NCBI GenBank assembly: GCA_021823555.1
Contig: JAKANW010000105.1
Location: forward strand, 1-7,993
Reading direction: 5' to 3'
Source of the DNA: Chloroflexota bacterium
GTDB lineage: Bacteria; Chloroflexota; Anaerolineae; Anaerolineales; Villigracilaceae
Length of the DNA stretch: 7,993 bases
In this document: in pieces, positions 1-6,655 of the stretch
Numbering within the stretch: the stretch's first letter is position 1
Layout: every line of letters begins with the position of its first letter
Position numbers and translations under genes: made by a program
The notes under the pieces: model-generated
Databases searched by the model: none
What the model was told of the DNA's origin: nothing
What the model saw: only the letters and a program-made list of their open reading frames with translations

Positions 1-1
1 G

Positions 2-508
2 TTCATTTCCTGGCCAGAGCGTCAGGGAATTCGATTTGTGTACCCGCTATTGCCCATTCTGATTTTGTTCGCCGCGCAGGGGGCTGTCTGGTTGCTGGCG
101 GCGATTCCATCCCCACAATTCTCAAAATTGGTGATGGGAATGTGGGCGTTGGTCATTTTGCTTTCCCTTGGTCTTTCCGCCTGGAATGCAGGAGTCAATT
201 TGCAGAACGCTCGTGTCATCAATGGGCCATTTGACCCGGTGAGTGAGGAAATGTACAATTTTCTGCGCCGAAAGACGGACCCGAATAGCGTGGTCATTTT
301 TTTCAAGCCGCGCGCCCTGCGGCTATTTACCGACCGAGATTCATTTATGACTCAAAATTGTTCGGACCTTCCAAAAGGGGATTACGTAGCTATCAATGAA
401 AAGCAGGGAGACAACGGTCAAATCAGCGACCTTTCCGCTTGCGAGGGGATAAAGTTTGATCCTGTGTTCCATAACCAGCGGTTTACAGTTTATAAGATTT
501 TGCCCTAA
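2..508 (+). CDS. C-terminal part of a glycosyltransferase family 39-like (PMT/ArnT-type) membrane protein
   Basis: This is the 3' end of a gene that begins before the window; the frame is open from base 2 and stops with TAA at 506-508, giving 168 visible residues. The first residues contain an RQGIRFVYPLLP stretch, which resembles the conserved R-Y/F-x-x-P segment before the last transmembrane helices of PMT-like glycosyltransferases (GT39/GT83 clan). Two hydrophobic helices follow (about visible residues 12-36 and 47-66). The remaining ~100 residues are a soluble tail with the pattern SVVIFFKPRALRLFTDRDSF, similar to the extracytoplasmic C-terminal domain of many GT39-like proteins. Such enzymes move a sugar from a polyprenyl-phosphate carrier to a protein or lipid on the outer face of the membrane. 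The catalytic N-terminal part lies outside the window, so substrate and activity cannot be judged. A GTG at 38 lies inside the open frame and is not taken as the start. The gene converges on its neighbour with only 19 bases between stop codons (509-527) and no hairpin terminator there. Confidence 0.6.
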   Translation, partial: FISWPERQGIRFVYPLLPILILFAAQGAVWLLAAIPSPQFSKLVMGMWALVILLSLGLSAWNAGVNLQNARVINGPFDPVSEEMYNFLRRKTDPNSVVIFFKPRALRLFTDRDSFMTQNCSDLPKGDYVAINEKQGDNGQISDLSACEGIKFDPVFHNQRFTVYKILP

Positions 509-527
509 TTTCTTTGCAGTCGTAAGT

Positions 528-2852
528 TTATCCTTCGTCTGGAGCCAGGTAGGCCACTGCGCGGCTCTGCTGGCCGTCCATAACGAGATCCAGGTGATGG
601 CCGGGACGGTAATCTTCAACGGCGACCAGGCGCAGGGTCGTCAGGAGGCGTTTGTCTGCTGCGATGAACCTGGAGAGCTGGTTGGGGGAACCATAGAAAA
701 AGTCGCGGTTGAAAACGGCATCCTTATCATCAATAAAAACGGCCAGAGGGTAAATGTTGGCCTCCATGAGATCCTGGAAAAAGTGAGTACCGAAGGATGG
801 CTCAGGGGAAGCGCCAATGGCTCCACCGGAGAGTTCAACCAGGGCGCAGGCATTGTAGATGTCGCTGTATGCAACATGGACGCCGAGATCGGGCGAGGAG
901 GTGCCCCAACGCCCCGGTCCGACCGCAATGAAGGTTTCATCTTTCATGGCCGCGTTGAGCTGGCCGATGGCGCGCTCCAGTTTAGCGCGTTCGGCTTGCG
1001 TGGGCAAATCGAAATAACCCTCGGATGGTACAAATAAAACGTATCGAATGCCGCATACAGCCCCCTGCGGGACCATGCGTTGAGTGGAGAAGACGATGTC
1101 TTCCACCGGGATGTCGCGCGGCAGTGGGGTTTCGCCGGCGTCCTGAATGTGACTTTGCGGGCGGCATTGCAACAGGGTAATACGCACGCCAGGATGCTGG
1201 GTGTGTGGATTCAGGATTTCCAGTGTAAATTCAGTATCCACCGGCGAACCATAATGGGCTTCAAGCAAGTTCAGAGCCTCGCGGATGTATGCTGGGAAGG
1301 GAGTACGCGCCAGTAATCCATCGAAGGTGATGATCAGTTTTTCGGGTGCGACCATGCTGGTGAGCACAGGCGACAGGTATCCGTCCTGCTCAACTTGCAT
1401 GATGCAACGCAAAGGCGGGTAACGCGGGTTGATGATCTCGCGGACTGGAATACTGCGGAATTGATTGGCTTCCAGGTCAAGCGCGTCCACATTTTGCTGG
1501 GAGTAGTGGGTAATGGAACGGGTGTCGGAAGATGGGTATAAGCGTGGATGACTGAGCGCCACCAGGCGTGGATAATCGTCTGCTACCGGGTCCACAGCGC
1601 GGGTACCCAGGCCCCAGACGAGGCGCAGGAAGCCATCCTCCTGGCGGATCTGCGGCGACCAGCGGTACAGGTTGCGGCTGAAGGCAACACCCGCCGCGTG
1701 CGGGAGGTAGTAACGCCCCATCCGTTCCCCTTCCACGAATTGAATGAGGATGGCGATCCGTTCATCGTAATCGGTCAGGCCCCTGATGTTGCGGTACAGC
1801 AGGGCGTCAGGATTCAGCGCGCTGGCGTAGACGCGGGTGATGGCGTCTGTCAGAGCCAGGAGATTCTGTTCAGGAGATCCCTGGTTGGGACAAAAGACAC
1901 TTTCGTATTTCCCTGCAAAGGATGTACCGAAGTTATCCTCCAACAGGCTGGATGAACGGACAATCAAGGGTGTCTTTCCAGCCTGCCGGATAATCTCCTC
2001 CAGTCTTTCCAGGATTTCTGGCGGGAATTTTCCTTTTGAGAACTCAGCCCGGATCATGGCAAAGTCGGCCCGCATTTCCTCTTCGGATTTGTACTTCTGG
2101 TCGTTCCAGTGCATCAGTCCGTTCAGGGACATGAAGTTGTAGAAAACATCTGAGCCGAGGTAGTAGGAAACTGGCGCCTTGAAGCTTTCGCGTACTGCTT
2201 GGGGGGCGTTCTCCTTGAGAATCCGCAGGGCCAGCAGCATCCCGGCTGCCTTGCCGCCTACCTTGCCGCCGCCAATCTTGCGCCTGCGAATCTCTTTCAG
2301 GTCGGCCACGGTGAACCATTTACGGGCTATCTTGATGTATTTCAGGTGGTCGCTGATCATGGTGCGGATCAGCACGACTTTGATCTCTTGCAGGCGCGCC
2401 TGGTACTTTTCGCGTTCCTCGGCTGGCATGGACTCGATGATCTCAGCCTGTTCAAATAACATATCCTGCGGCGCAAGTTCAGGGTTGAACCAGACGAAAT
2501 CGGTTTCCCCGCTGCCGCTCTCGGTAAGCAGTTGGCGGACAAGGTTCTCGAAATCCTCGTAAGGCAGGTTATAAGCGAAGTAGAAATCGGTCAGGGAATC
2601 CCGCACCCGTCTCAGGCGGGTTTCCCAGATGTCTGCGCTTTCCTCGACCAGCGGGTTGTGGACTCCCTCCCGTTCCTGTGACTCAATAGCCTTTTTTCGC
2701 GCTTCGGCCTCAAAGTTATCCTTTGTGATGATGCCGCGGCTGAACAGTTCACGTCTCATCCGCGAGCGGATGCGGCTGCTCAGGACCGGATACTGGTTGA
2801 GCGTCAAATAGATTCGCAGGATATTGTCGAAGGATGGGCTTGGCAGGGTCAT
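528..2852 (-). CDS. PEP/pyruvate-binding domain protein (PEP synthase-like, lacking the phosphohistidine domain)
   Basis: A protein of 774 residues from the ATG at 2852; a TTG at 2870 would add six residues. Residues 193-205 (IGGGKVGGKAAGM) match the glycine-rich start of the PPDK/PEP synthase nucleotide-binding domain. Residues 296-320 hold IVRSSSLLEDNFGTSFAGKY, the counterpart of the VRSSATAED...SFAGQ motif. Further markers are GVAFSRN at 388-394, LVWGLGTRAV at 411-420 and LLQCRPQ at 560-566, the usual end of that domain. The family fold binds ATP and pyruvate and phosphorylates a histidine on a swivelling domain. Here no T-S/C-H-A phosphohistidine motif and no PEP-utilising TIM barrel follow. 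Instead there is a ~200-residue C-terminal region with VGPGRWGTSSPDLG at about 643-656. The first ~190 residues are helical, charged and not assigned. A full PEP synthase reaction is therefore unlikely; an ATP-dependent phosphotransfer or regulatory role is inference. Start choice is uncertain: AAAAGGA sits only 2 bases before the TTG and about 20 before the ATG. The gene looks monocistronic, after the dnaN terminator. Confidence 0.85.
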   Translation of the reverse strand: MTLPSPSFDNILRIYLTLNQYPVLSSRIRSRMRRELFSRGIITKDNFEAEARKKAIESQEREGVHNPLVEESADIWETRLRRVRDSLTDFYFAYNLPYEDFENLVRQLLTESGSGETDFVWFNPELAPQDMLFEQAEIIESMPAEEREKYQARLQEIKVVLIRTMISDHLKYIKIARKWFTVADLKEIRRRKIGGGKVGGKAAGMLLALRILKENAPQAVRESFKAPVSYYLGSDVFYNFMSLNGLMHWNDQKYKSEEEMRADFAMIRAEFSKGKFPPEILERLEEIIRQAGKTPLIVRSSSLLEDNFGTSFAGKYESVFCPNQGSPEQNLLALTDAITRVYASALNPDALLYRNIRGLTDYDERIAILIQFVEGERMGRYYLPHAAGVAFSRNLYRWSPQIRQEDGFLRLVWGLGTRAVDPVADDYPRLVALSHPRLYPSSDTRSITHYSQQNVDALDLEANQFRSIPVREIINPRYPPLRCIMQVEQDGYLSPVLTSMVAPEKLIITFDGLLARTPFPAYIREALNLLEAHYGSPVDTEFTLEILNPHTQHPGVRITLLQCRPQSHIQDAGETPLPRDIPVEDIVFSTQRMVPQGAVCGIRYVLFVPSEGYFDLPTQAERAKLERAIGQLNAAMKDETFIAVGPGRWGTSSPDLGVHVAYSDIYNACALVELSGGAIGASPEPSFGTHFFQDLMEANIYPLAVFIDDKDAVFNRDFFYGSPNQLSRFIAADKRLLTTLRLVAVEDYRPGHHLDLVMDGQQSRAVAYLAPDEG

Positions 2853-2901
2853 TGGCGTTCTCGCTAACAAATTCCTTTTATTTTAACTGATGTTACGCAC
2901 T

Positions 2902-2953
2902 GTCCCGCAGGTTCCCGTAATTAACGCCTGCCCTCAGCCCAGACCTGCGGGAC
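2902..2953. repeat. 11-bp perfect inverted repeat upstream of the PEP synthase-like gene
   Basis: The arms GTCCCGCAGGT (2902-2912) and ACCTGCGGGAC (2943-2953) are perfect reverse complements separated by 30 bases. They lie 32 bases upstream of the TTG and 50 upstream of the ATG of the minus-strand gene ending at 528. The position fits an operator for a dimeric regulator or a leader hairpin. A weak promoter-like pair on the minus strand overlaps it: GGGACA inside the near arm, 15 bases, then TAAAAT at about 2880-2885. The role is inference; the repeat itself is directly visible. Confidence 0.5.
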
Positions 2954-2956
2954 GTT

Positions 2957-2968
2957 TTGCGGCAGGTG
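2957..2968. repeat. Duplicate of a dnaN terminator arm
   Basis: TTGCGGCAGGTG at 2957-2968 is a perfect 12-bp reverse complement of CACCTGCCGCAA at 3002-3013, which is the 5' arm of the dnaN terminator as read on the minus strand. It is also a near copy (one base different over ten) of the terminator's own other arm at 2987-2996. The RNA from dnaN could thus form either the short terminator hairpin or, after read-through, a longer alternative with a 33-base loop. Confidence 0.45.
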
Positions 2969-2977
2969 GGTTATTTT

Positions 2978-3011
2978 AAATCAAAAGCGGCAAGTGGAAC
3001 TCACCTGCCGC
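2978..3011 (-). terminator. Intrinsic terminator of dnaN
   Basis: Read on the minus strand, GCGGCAGGTG (3011-3002), loop AGTTC (3001-2997) and CACTTGCCGC (2996-2987) form a 10-bp stem with one G-U pair. It is followed directly by TTTTGATTT (2986-2978). A GC-rich stem, short loop and U-rich tract starting 23 bases past the dnaN stop make this a classic rho-independent terminator. It separates dnaN from the PEP synthase-like gene downstream. Confidence 0.85.
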
Positions 3012-3034
3012 AATTTTGAAATAACAATCAGCCC

Positions 3035-4168
3035 TTATCCCAGGTGCATCGGCATGATGACCTGGATGAAACCGTCATCGCCTACCGGGCGGATCACCCC
3101 CGGCGCGTTCGGGCCGGATGTCTCCAGCGCCACGTTGGGGGTTTTGATAACTTCCAGCGCCTCGCGCAGGAACTTGACGTTGAAAGCGATCAACATGCCG
3201 CCTCCATCCACGGTGGCCTCGACAATGGTCTCGTTCTTGCCGGTCTCTTCGGAGGTGGCCGAGATTTCCACTTCGCTGGGCTGCATGTCGCTTTGGGCTG
3301 ATTTGATATCCAGCCGCACCACGTTCGAGCCTTCGCGGGCAAAGATTTCCGCCTGCTTACAGGCCTTGAGCATGGAGGCCGTGGAGATCAACGTGCGGGA
3401 TTTATACGAGCGCGGGATGATCTGCTGGTAATCGGGGAAGGTGCCGTCAATCAACTGCGAGACAACCTCCACGTCTTTCACGCGGAAGAGAACCTGTCCG
3501 CGTCCCTTTGGCAGCACCATGTAGATCGACTCCTCGCCATCGCTGGAGACGCGCGCCAGTTCGTTTAGGGCACGCGCCGGGATGATGGCCGTCAGCGGCT
3601 GCTGGACAGGGTTGGAGAGCGTGGTTTTGCGCACCGAGAGGCGGAAACCATCCGCGGCAGCCATAGTGATCTGGTCCTTATCCACGTTCACCAGCACACC
3701 CATCAACACCGGGCGGGCTTCATCTGTCGAAGCGGCAAAGGCCACCTGCTGGATCATTTCCTTGAAGTCCACCACGTTTAACTGCACCGCGCCTTCCAGG
3801 TCCGGAACGGGAAGCGGGGGGAACTCCTGCGCATCAATGCCCTTGATGTCGTTGTTGGATGCGCCGCTGCGCACGTTCAGGCTTTGGGTCTGGATGTCGA
3901 GCGCCAGTTGCACCTGGTCGCCTTGCAGGGCATTCACCAGGTCGCCAAAGGTACGGGAAGGCACTGTCGTGGAACCTTCCTCCTCAATGCGGGCAGAGAT
4001 CCAACACGTAATCCCCAGTTCAAGGTTCGTGGCCGAAAGACGCAATCTTCCTTCATCAGAAGCAATCAGGATGTTGGACAGGACGGGGAGCGTGCTGCGC
4101 GGCGAAACAGCGCGGGATACAGTGCTCAAACCGCGGGCTAGATTTTCTTGCAGAACGGTTACTTTCAT
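3035..4168 (-). CDS. dnaN: DNA polymerase III subunit beta (sliding clamp)
   Basis: A 377-residue protein, the normal length for a bacterial beta clamp. The clamp is a ring-shaped homodimer that encircles DNA and tethers the replicative polymerase and many repair factors. Three repeated clamp domains fit roughly residues 1-121, 128-250 and 253-377. Recognisable landmarks are TLPVLSNILI (26-35), GIDAQEFPPLP (110-120), AADGFRLS (171-178, the TDGHRLA position of E. coli), LIDGTFPDY (239-247), FNVKFLREAL (329-338) and the C-terminal IMPMHLG (371-377), equivalent to VMPMRL. The last and the ADGFRL segment form the peptide-binding cleft; here His replaces the usual Arg and Ala the usual Thr, which are mild changes. 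The ATG at 4166-4168 is preceded by GAGGG with 6 bases spacing. dnaA and recF are not beside it; instead a DUF5671-type membrane protein gene ends 41 bases upstream on the same strand. A strong terminator follows the stop codon. Confidence 0.98.
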   Translation of the reverse strand: MKVTVLQENLARGLSTVSRAVSPRSTLPVLSNILIASDEGRLRLSATNLELGITCWISARIEEEGSTTVPSRTFGDLVNALQGDQVQLALDIQTQSLNVRSGASNNDIKGIDAQEFPPLPVPDLEGAVQLNVVDFKEMIQQVAFAASTDEARPVLMGVLVNVDKDQITMAAADGFRLSVRKTTLSNPVQQPLTAIIPARALNELARVSSDGEESIYMVLPKGRGQVLFRVKDVEVVSQLIDGTFPDYQQIIPRSYKSRTLISTASMLKACKQAEIFAREGSNVVRLDIKSAQSDMQPSEVEISATSEETGKNETIVEATVDGGGMLIAFNVKFLREALEVIKTPNVALETSGPNAPGVIRPVGDDGFIQVIMPMHLG

Positions 4169-4191
4169 GCCTGACCCTCGAAGATAATAGG

Positions 4192-4221
4192 ATTATGCGA
4201 AGTATATCATTAATTGAACAA
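4192..4221 (-). promoter_or_regulatory. Candidate dnaN promoter with AT-rich palindrome
   Basis: On the minus strand, TTGTTC (4221-4216), an 18-base spacer and CATAAT (4197-4192) resemble a sigma70-type promoter; the -10 matches 5 of 6 and the -35 only 3 of 6. The -35 falls in the last codons of the upstream membrane protein gene. The -10 is half of a small palindrome, ATAAT-AGG-ATTAT (4184-4196), just before the ribosome binding site. Expected transcription start is about 20 bases before the dnaN ATG. dnaN could equally be read through from the upstream operon. Confidence 0.35.
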
Positions 4222-6114
4222 TGACGAGATTGTCATCGCCAACAGGGAAAACAACAACTCCAGGGCAAACAATGCCGCGAAGACGTAGACCACGATCATC
4301 CATGCCGAACCGCGCTTATGCGTGCGGATTTCCTGCCCCTCGGCCAATTGACGCGCGACCAGCGCGGCCTGCCCGGCGTCATTTGTCCACACCAAGCCCG
4401 CCGCTTCATCCGGGACGATGAGCCTGTTCCCGTTAAATTGGCCGAGCCAGCCCGAGATCGTTTCGGGCGGGTCCACGGCCAGGGAACCGGGCAGGATCAC
4501 GACTTTGGCCTGATGATCTCCGGCAAACTTTATCGTCGCGTTGGCTATTACCACCGGTAGACGCGGCGCCTGCTTGGCCAGCGCCGTTCGCATCATTTCC
4601 CCAAAGCGGCCGTTGCCCGGGTCAAAGACCAGCGTTGTAAACTCAGCCTGCTTGCCGCTCAGTACCCCGGCGGTGGTTGCATTGTCTCGTTGCAGGGCCA
4701 GCAAGTGATAGACCAACACAACCACAAACAAAGCCAGTATTTGCAGCGAATTCAAGACGCCGGCCAGAAAATTGCCCTGTGTGGTTCCATTCAGCAGGGC
4801 GCTCAGGAGCTGGAAGATGAGCGCCACCGCGGAAGCCATTCCGCCGATCACCGCCGCGAACAGGACCAGGTAGAGATATGCCTTGCGCACCACGGAGCGG
4901 CGGGCATGTTCTCCGGCGGGACCCTCGCTGGCGGCTTGTTTGTTAATTCGAAACCAGGTTGAAAGCCAGAGCGGGACGCCGACCAGCAAAGTCGCGATGG
5001 ACATGGCCTGGCGCGCGCGTAAGAACTGGTCTCCAACCAAGTCGTTTCCCACGGACAGGTCAATGATCAGAGCCAACAGGGAGGCTGCGCCGATGAAAGT
5101 GGTCACCAGCCCGCCGAGCGATAAGATGTAAAAATAGGGGCGTTTTAAAGCGTCGCGCTGGGGGCCTTCCGCTGCGGATTCAATGTGACGGTTCAGCCAG
5201 CCGCCATAGTATCCCCAAATAGCGCCCAGCGGCATGCCAATGGAAATAGGCCCGCCAATATTTTGAATGAAGTCCTGCCAGGTCCCCGGCTCTCCCAACA
5301 AACGGAGCAGCACGATATCCAACAGGTTCCCGCCCGCCGTCAGTACTGTAATGACGCCGCTGAGGGCCAGCAGGTAGAGTACGCCGAGGCGTAGATTCGA
5401 CTCTTTTTCCGCGGGAACTGCCAGGGCGTCCTGGCAGATGCGCCAGGTGTAGATCCAAATGGGCGTGCCCACCACGAGCAAGGCCAGTCCGTTCACAAAG
5501 GTATCGCGTCCGACCAATCCCAGCACATTGGTTGGGATGTAGAAAATAAAGCGCAAAAGTTGCTGCGCGCCGAAGACGGCCATCAGCAAACTATAGAGCA
5601 CCCACAAGTAGCGATATAGGCGGCGGACCTCGGCGAAGTTCTCCGGGGTGGAGAGGCTCTTCCACTCGCCGCGCAGGATGTTCCAGAAATAGGCCGCCAC
5701 CAACAGGTTCATGGCGATGGCGATCAGGTTGTCGGGCCAGGTCTGGCTGCCGCCGAAGATGGCGCGCTCGGCAGATAATCTGGCTGCGCCGAGCAAGAGG
5801 CGGTTGACCAACGCCAGCAGGTTTTGAACGACAGGTACGAGAGTCCCGATCAGCGCGGCGTAGAAGAACATGGCGCGCAGGCTGGAGGTCCTCTCTTCAT
5901 CGTCGCGTGCAGCCATGCGTTGCGTCCACAGCCAATGGAAGAGGAAGATCGGCACACCGACCAGGATGAGCGCCAGGGCCTGCGCCAGGGCATCTGCCCC
6001 GCCCACTACGGCTTGGTCCACAATTGTGCGCAGCAGGCCAATCAGTCCCCACAGGACCACTTCCAGGCTGATCAGCGCGACTGCGTAAAAATATAAACGC
6101 CGGACGGTTTTCAT
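4210..6114 (-). CDS. Polytopic membrane protein with tandem DUF5671-like repeats and a soluble C-terminal domain
   Basis: A 634-residue integral membrane protein of unknown function. Six related units of about 80 residues begin near 5, 79, 164, 241, 324 and 409, each opening with a basic R/K...Y-x-Y/L-like motif (RRLYFY, RRLYRYL, KRPYFYI, RKAYLYL). Each holds two transmembrane helices. Odd units end in a matching VG-V/T-P-hydrophobic-TW/HW motif (VGVPIFLFHW at 52-61, VGTPIWIYTW at 215-224, VGVPLWLSTW at 378-387), so the pattern is three copies of a four-helix DUF5671-like unit, about 12 helices. Positive charges gather at the unit junctions, so these and the N-terminus are predicted cytoplasmic. 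Residues about 475-602 form a soluble alpha/beta-looking domain (strands near 492-498, 520-526, 537-545, 564-569), predicted cytoplasmic, followed by a final helix at 604-630. The ATG at 6112-6114 has AAGGA seven bases before it. It lies 12 bases after the NTF2-like gene, so both are one operon. The DUF5671 assignment is from remembered sequence character, not a search. Confidence 0.8.
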   Translation of the reverse strand: MKTVRRLYFYAVALISLEVVLWGLIGLLRTIVDQAVVGGADALAQALALILVGVPIFLFHWLWTQRMAARDDEERTSSLRAMFFYAALIGTLVPVVQNLLALVNRLLLGAARLSAERAIFGGSQTWPDNLIAIAMNLLVAAYFWNILRGEWKSLSTPENFAEVRRLYRYLWVLYSLLMAVFGAQQLLRFIFYIPTNVLGLVGRDTFVNGLALLVVGTPIWIYTWRICQDALAVPAEKESNLRLGVLYLLALSGVITVLTAGGNLLDIVLLRLLGEPGTWQDFIQNIGGPISIGMPLGAIWGYYGGWLNRHIESAAEGPQRDALKRPYFYILSLGGLVTTFIGAASLLALIIDLSVGNDLVGDQFLRARQAMSIATLLVGVPLWLSTWFRINKQAASEGPAGEHARRSVVRKAYLYLVLFAAVIGGMASAVALIFQLLSALLNGTTQGNFLAGVLNSLQILALFVVVLVYHLLALQRDNATTAGVLSGKQAEFTTLVFDPGNGRFGEMMRTALAKQAPRLPVVIANATIKFAGDHQAKVVILPGSLAVDPPETISGWLGQFNGNRLIVPDEAAGLVWTNDAGQAALVARQLAEGQEIRTHKRGSAWMIVVYVFAALFALELLFSLLAMTISSLFN

Positions 6115-6126
6115 GGTTGTTTCCTT

Positions 6127-6597
6127 TTATGGCTGAGGAGTCTGGTACCAGTTGTAGTTCCAGAAGTTATAGGGCATGGAATTGATCTTCCATTGGCCGT
6201 TTTGAAGGACAAGTTGGGCGTGGTCCGTGTTTCTATACCCGGATGAGAAGGGGTCTTCCGGGGAATAGATCAAGCTCATCTCCACTGTGGCCATATCCCC
6301 GCCAATTTCTGCGCTCCCGACATCCACCCCTACACCGCTGGGACTGACCATGCCGTTGAAAAAGGATTGACGGAATTTCTCATAGGTTGGCTTGTTGTCC
6401 AGGTCGGCCAGATAACCATAAGCCTTTTGGTAATCCTTGTTCGTCACGGCCAGCACGTAGTTGAACACGACGTCTTCCGGTGAGTTGCCTGTACGATAGT
6501 CCTGCTGACCCTGGCGCGCAAAAAATAATCCAAGCGCCAGGACGATCAATATGGCAATGCCGATCAATATCCAAATGAGGAAGCGGTCTTGTTTCAT
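6127..6597 (-). CDS. Membrane-anchored NTF2-like (DUF4878-like) protein
   Basis: A 156-residue protein from the ATG at 6595-6597. Residues 1-6 are charged, 7-27 form one hydrophobic helix, and there is no lipobox cysteine or clear signal peptidase site, so it is probably an N-terminal anchor with the rest outside the cytoplasm. Residues 38-140 have the pattern of NTF2-like small domains: SPEDVVFNYVLAVTNKDYQKAY at the start (helix with an A/Y-rich turn), a GVGVDVGSAEIGGDMATVEMSL strand pair and a QLVLQNGQWKINS strand near the end. Such domains bind small ligands or act as protein-interaction modules and are often found fused to membrane anchors. The tail is rich in aromatics (FWNYNWY). The start is set by GGAGG eight bases before the ATG; an in-frame TTG at 6651 overlaps the promoter -35 and is rejected. 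The gene is the first of an operon with the DUF5671-like protein, suggesting a joint membrane role. The exact NTF2 subfamily is uncertain. Confidence 0.75.
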   Translation of the reverse strand: MKQDRFLIWILIGIAILIVLALGLFFARQGQQDYRTGNSPEDVVFNYVLAVTNKDYQKAYGYLADLDNKPTYEKFRQSFFNGMVSPSGVGVDVGSAEIGGDMATVEMSLIYSPEDPFSSGYRNTDHAQLVLQNGQWKINSMPYNFWNYNWYQTPQP

Positions 6598-6605
6598 AAG
6601 GTTAA

Positions 6606-6610
6606 CCTCC
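6606..6610 (-). promoter_or_regulatory. Ribosome binding site fixing the NTF2-like gene start
   Basis: GGAGG on the minus strand (CCTCC at 6606-6610 on +) lies 8 bases before the ATG at 6597. It supports this start over the upstream in-frame TTG at 6651, which would also lie upstream of the predicted transcription start. Confidence 0.85.
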
Positions 6611-6622
6611 GGCTGCAATAGT

Positions 6623-6651
6623 ATTGTAGAGGCTTTGGGAGGAAAAGGCAA
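6623..6651 (-). promoter_or_regulatory. Sigma70-type promoter of the NTF2-like/DUF5671 operon
   Basis: On the minus strand, TTGCCT (6651-6646), exactly 17 bases, then TACAAT (6628-6623): 4 of 6 and 5 of 6 matches to TTGACA/TATAAT. Transcription would begin near 6616, leaving a leader of about 19 bases that contains the GGAGG. The -35 box sits five bases from the edge of the octamer inverted array. Confidence 0.65.
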
Positions 6652-6655
6652 GCGA

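Noticed and set aside
509..527. Shared terminator between the convergent genes
   Set aside because: The 19-base gap contains no inverted repeat or U-tract; termination must occur inside neighbouring coding sequence or be factor-dependent.
456..1037. 193-codon open frame on the + strand
   Set aside because: It lies antisense to the PEP synthase-like gene, whose protein has clear family motifs; the + frame product shows no recognisable domain and spans the end of the neighbouring gene.
3678..3686. TTATCCACG, 8 of 9 to a DnaA box, near dnaN
   Set aside because: A single copy inside the dnaN coding frame (encoding part of VDKD) with no cluster of boxes, no AT-rich unwinding region and no dnaA nearby, so no origin is called.
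3582..4187. 201-codon open frame on the + strand
   Set aside because: It is the antisense shadow of dnaN, which is certain; its product is Ser/Arg-rich low-information sequence.
6598..6651. Upstream TTG start (6651) extending the NTF2-like protein by 18 residues
   Set aside because: The extension would overlap the -35 and -10 boxes and has no ribosome binding site, while the ATG at 6597 has GGAGG at ideal spacing.
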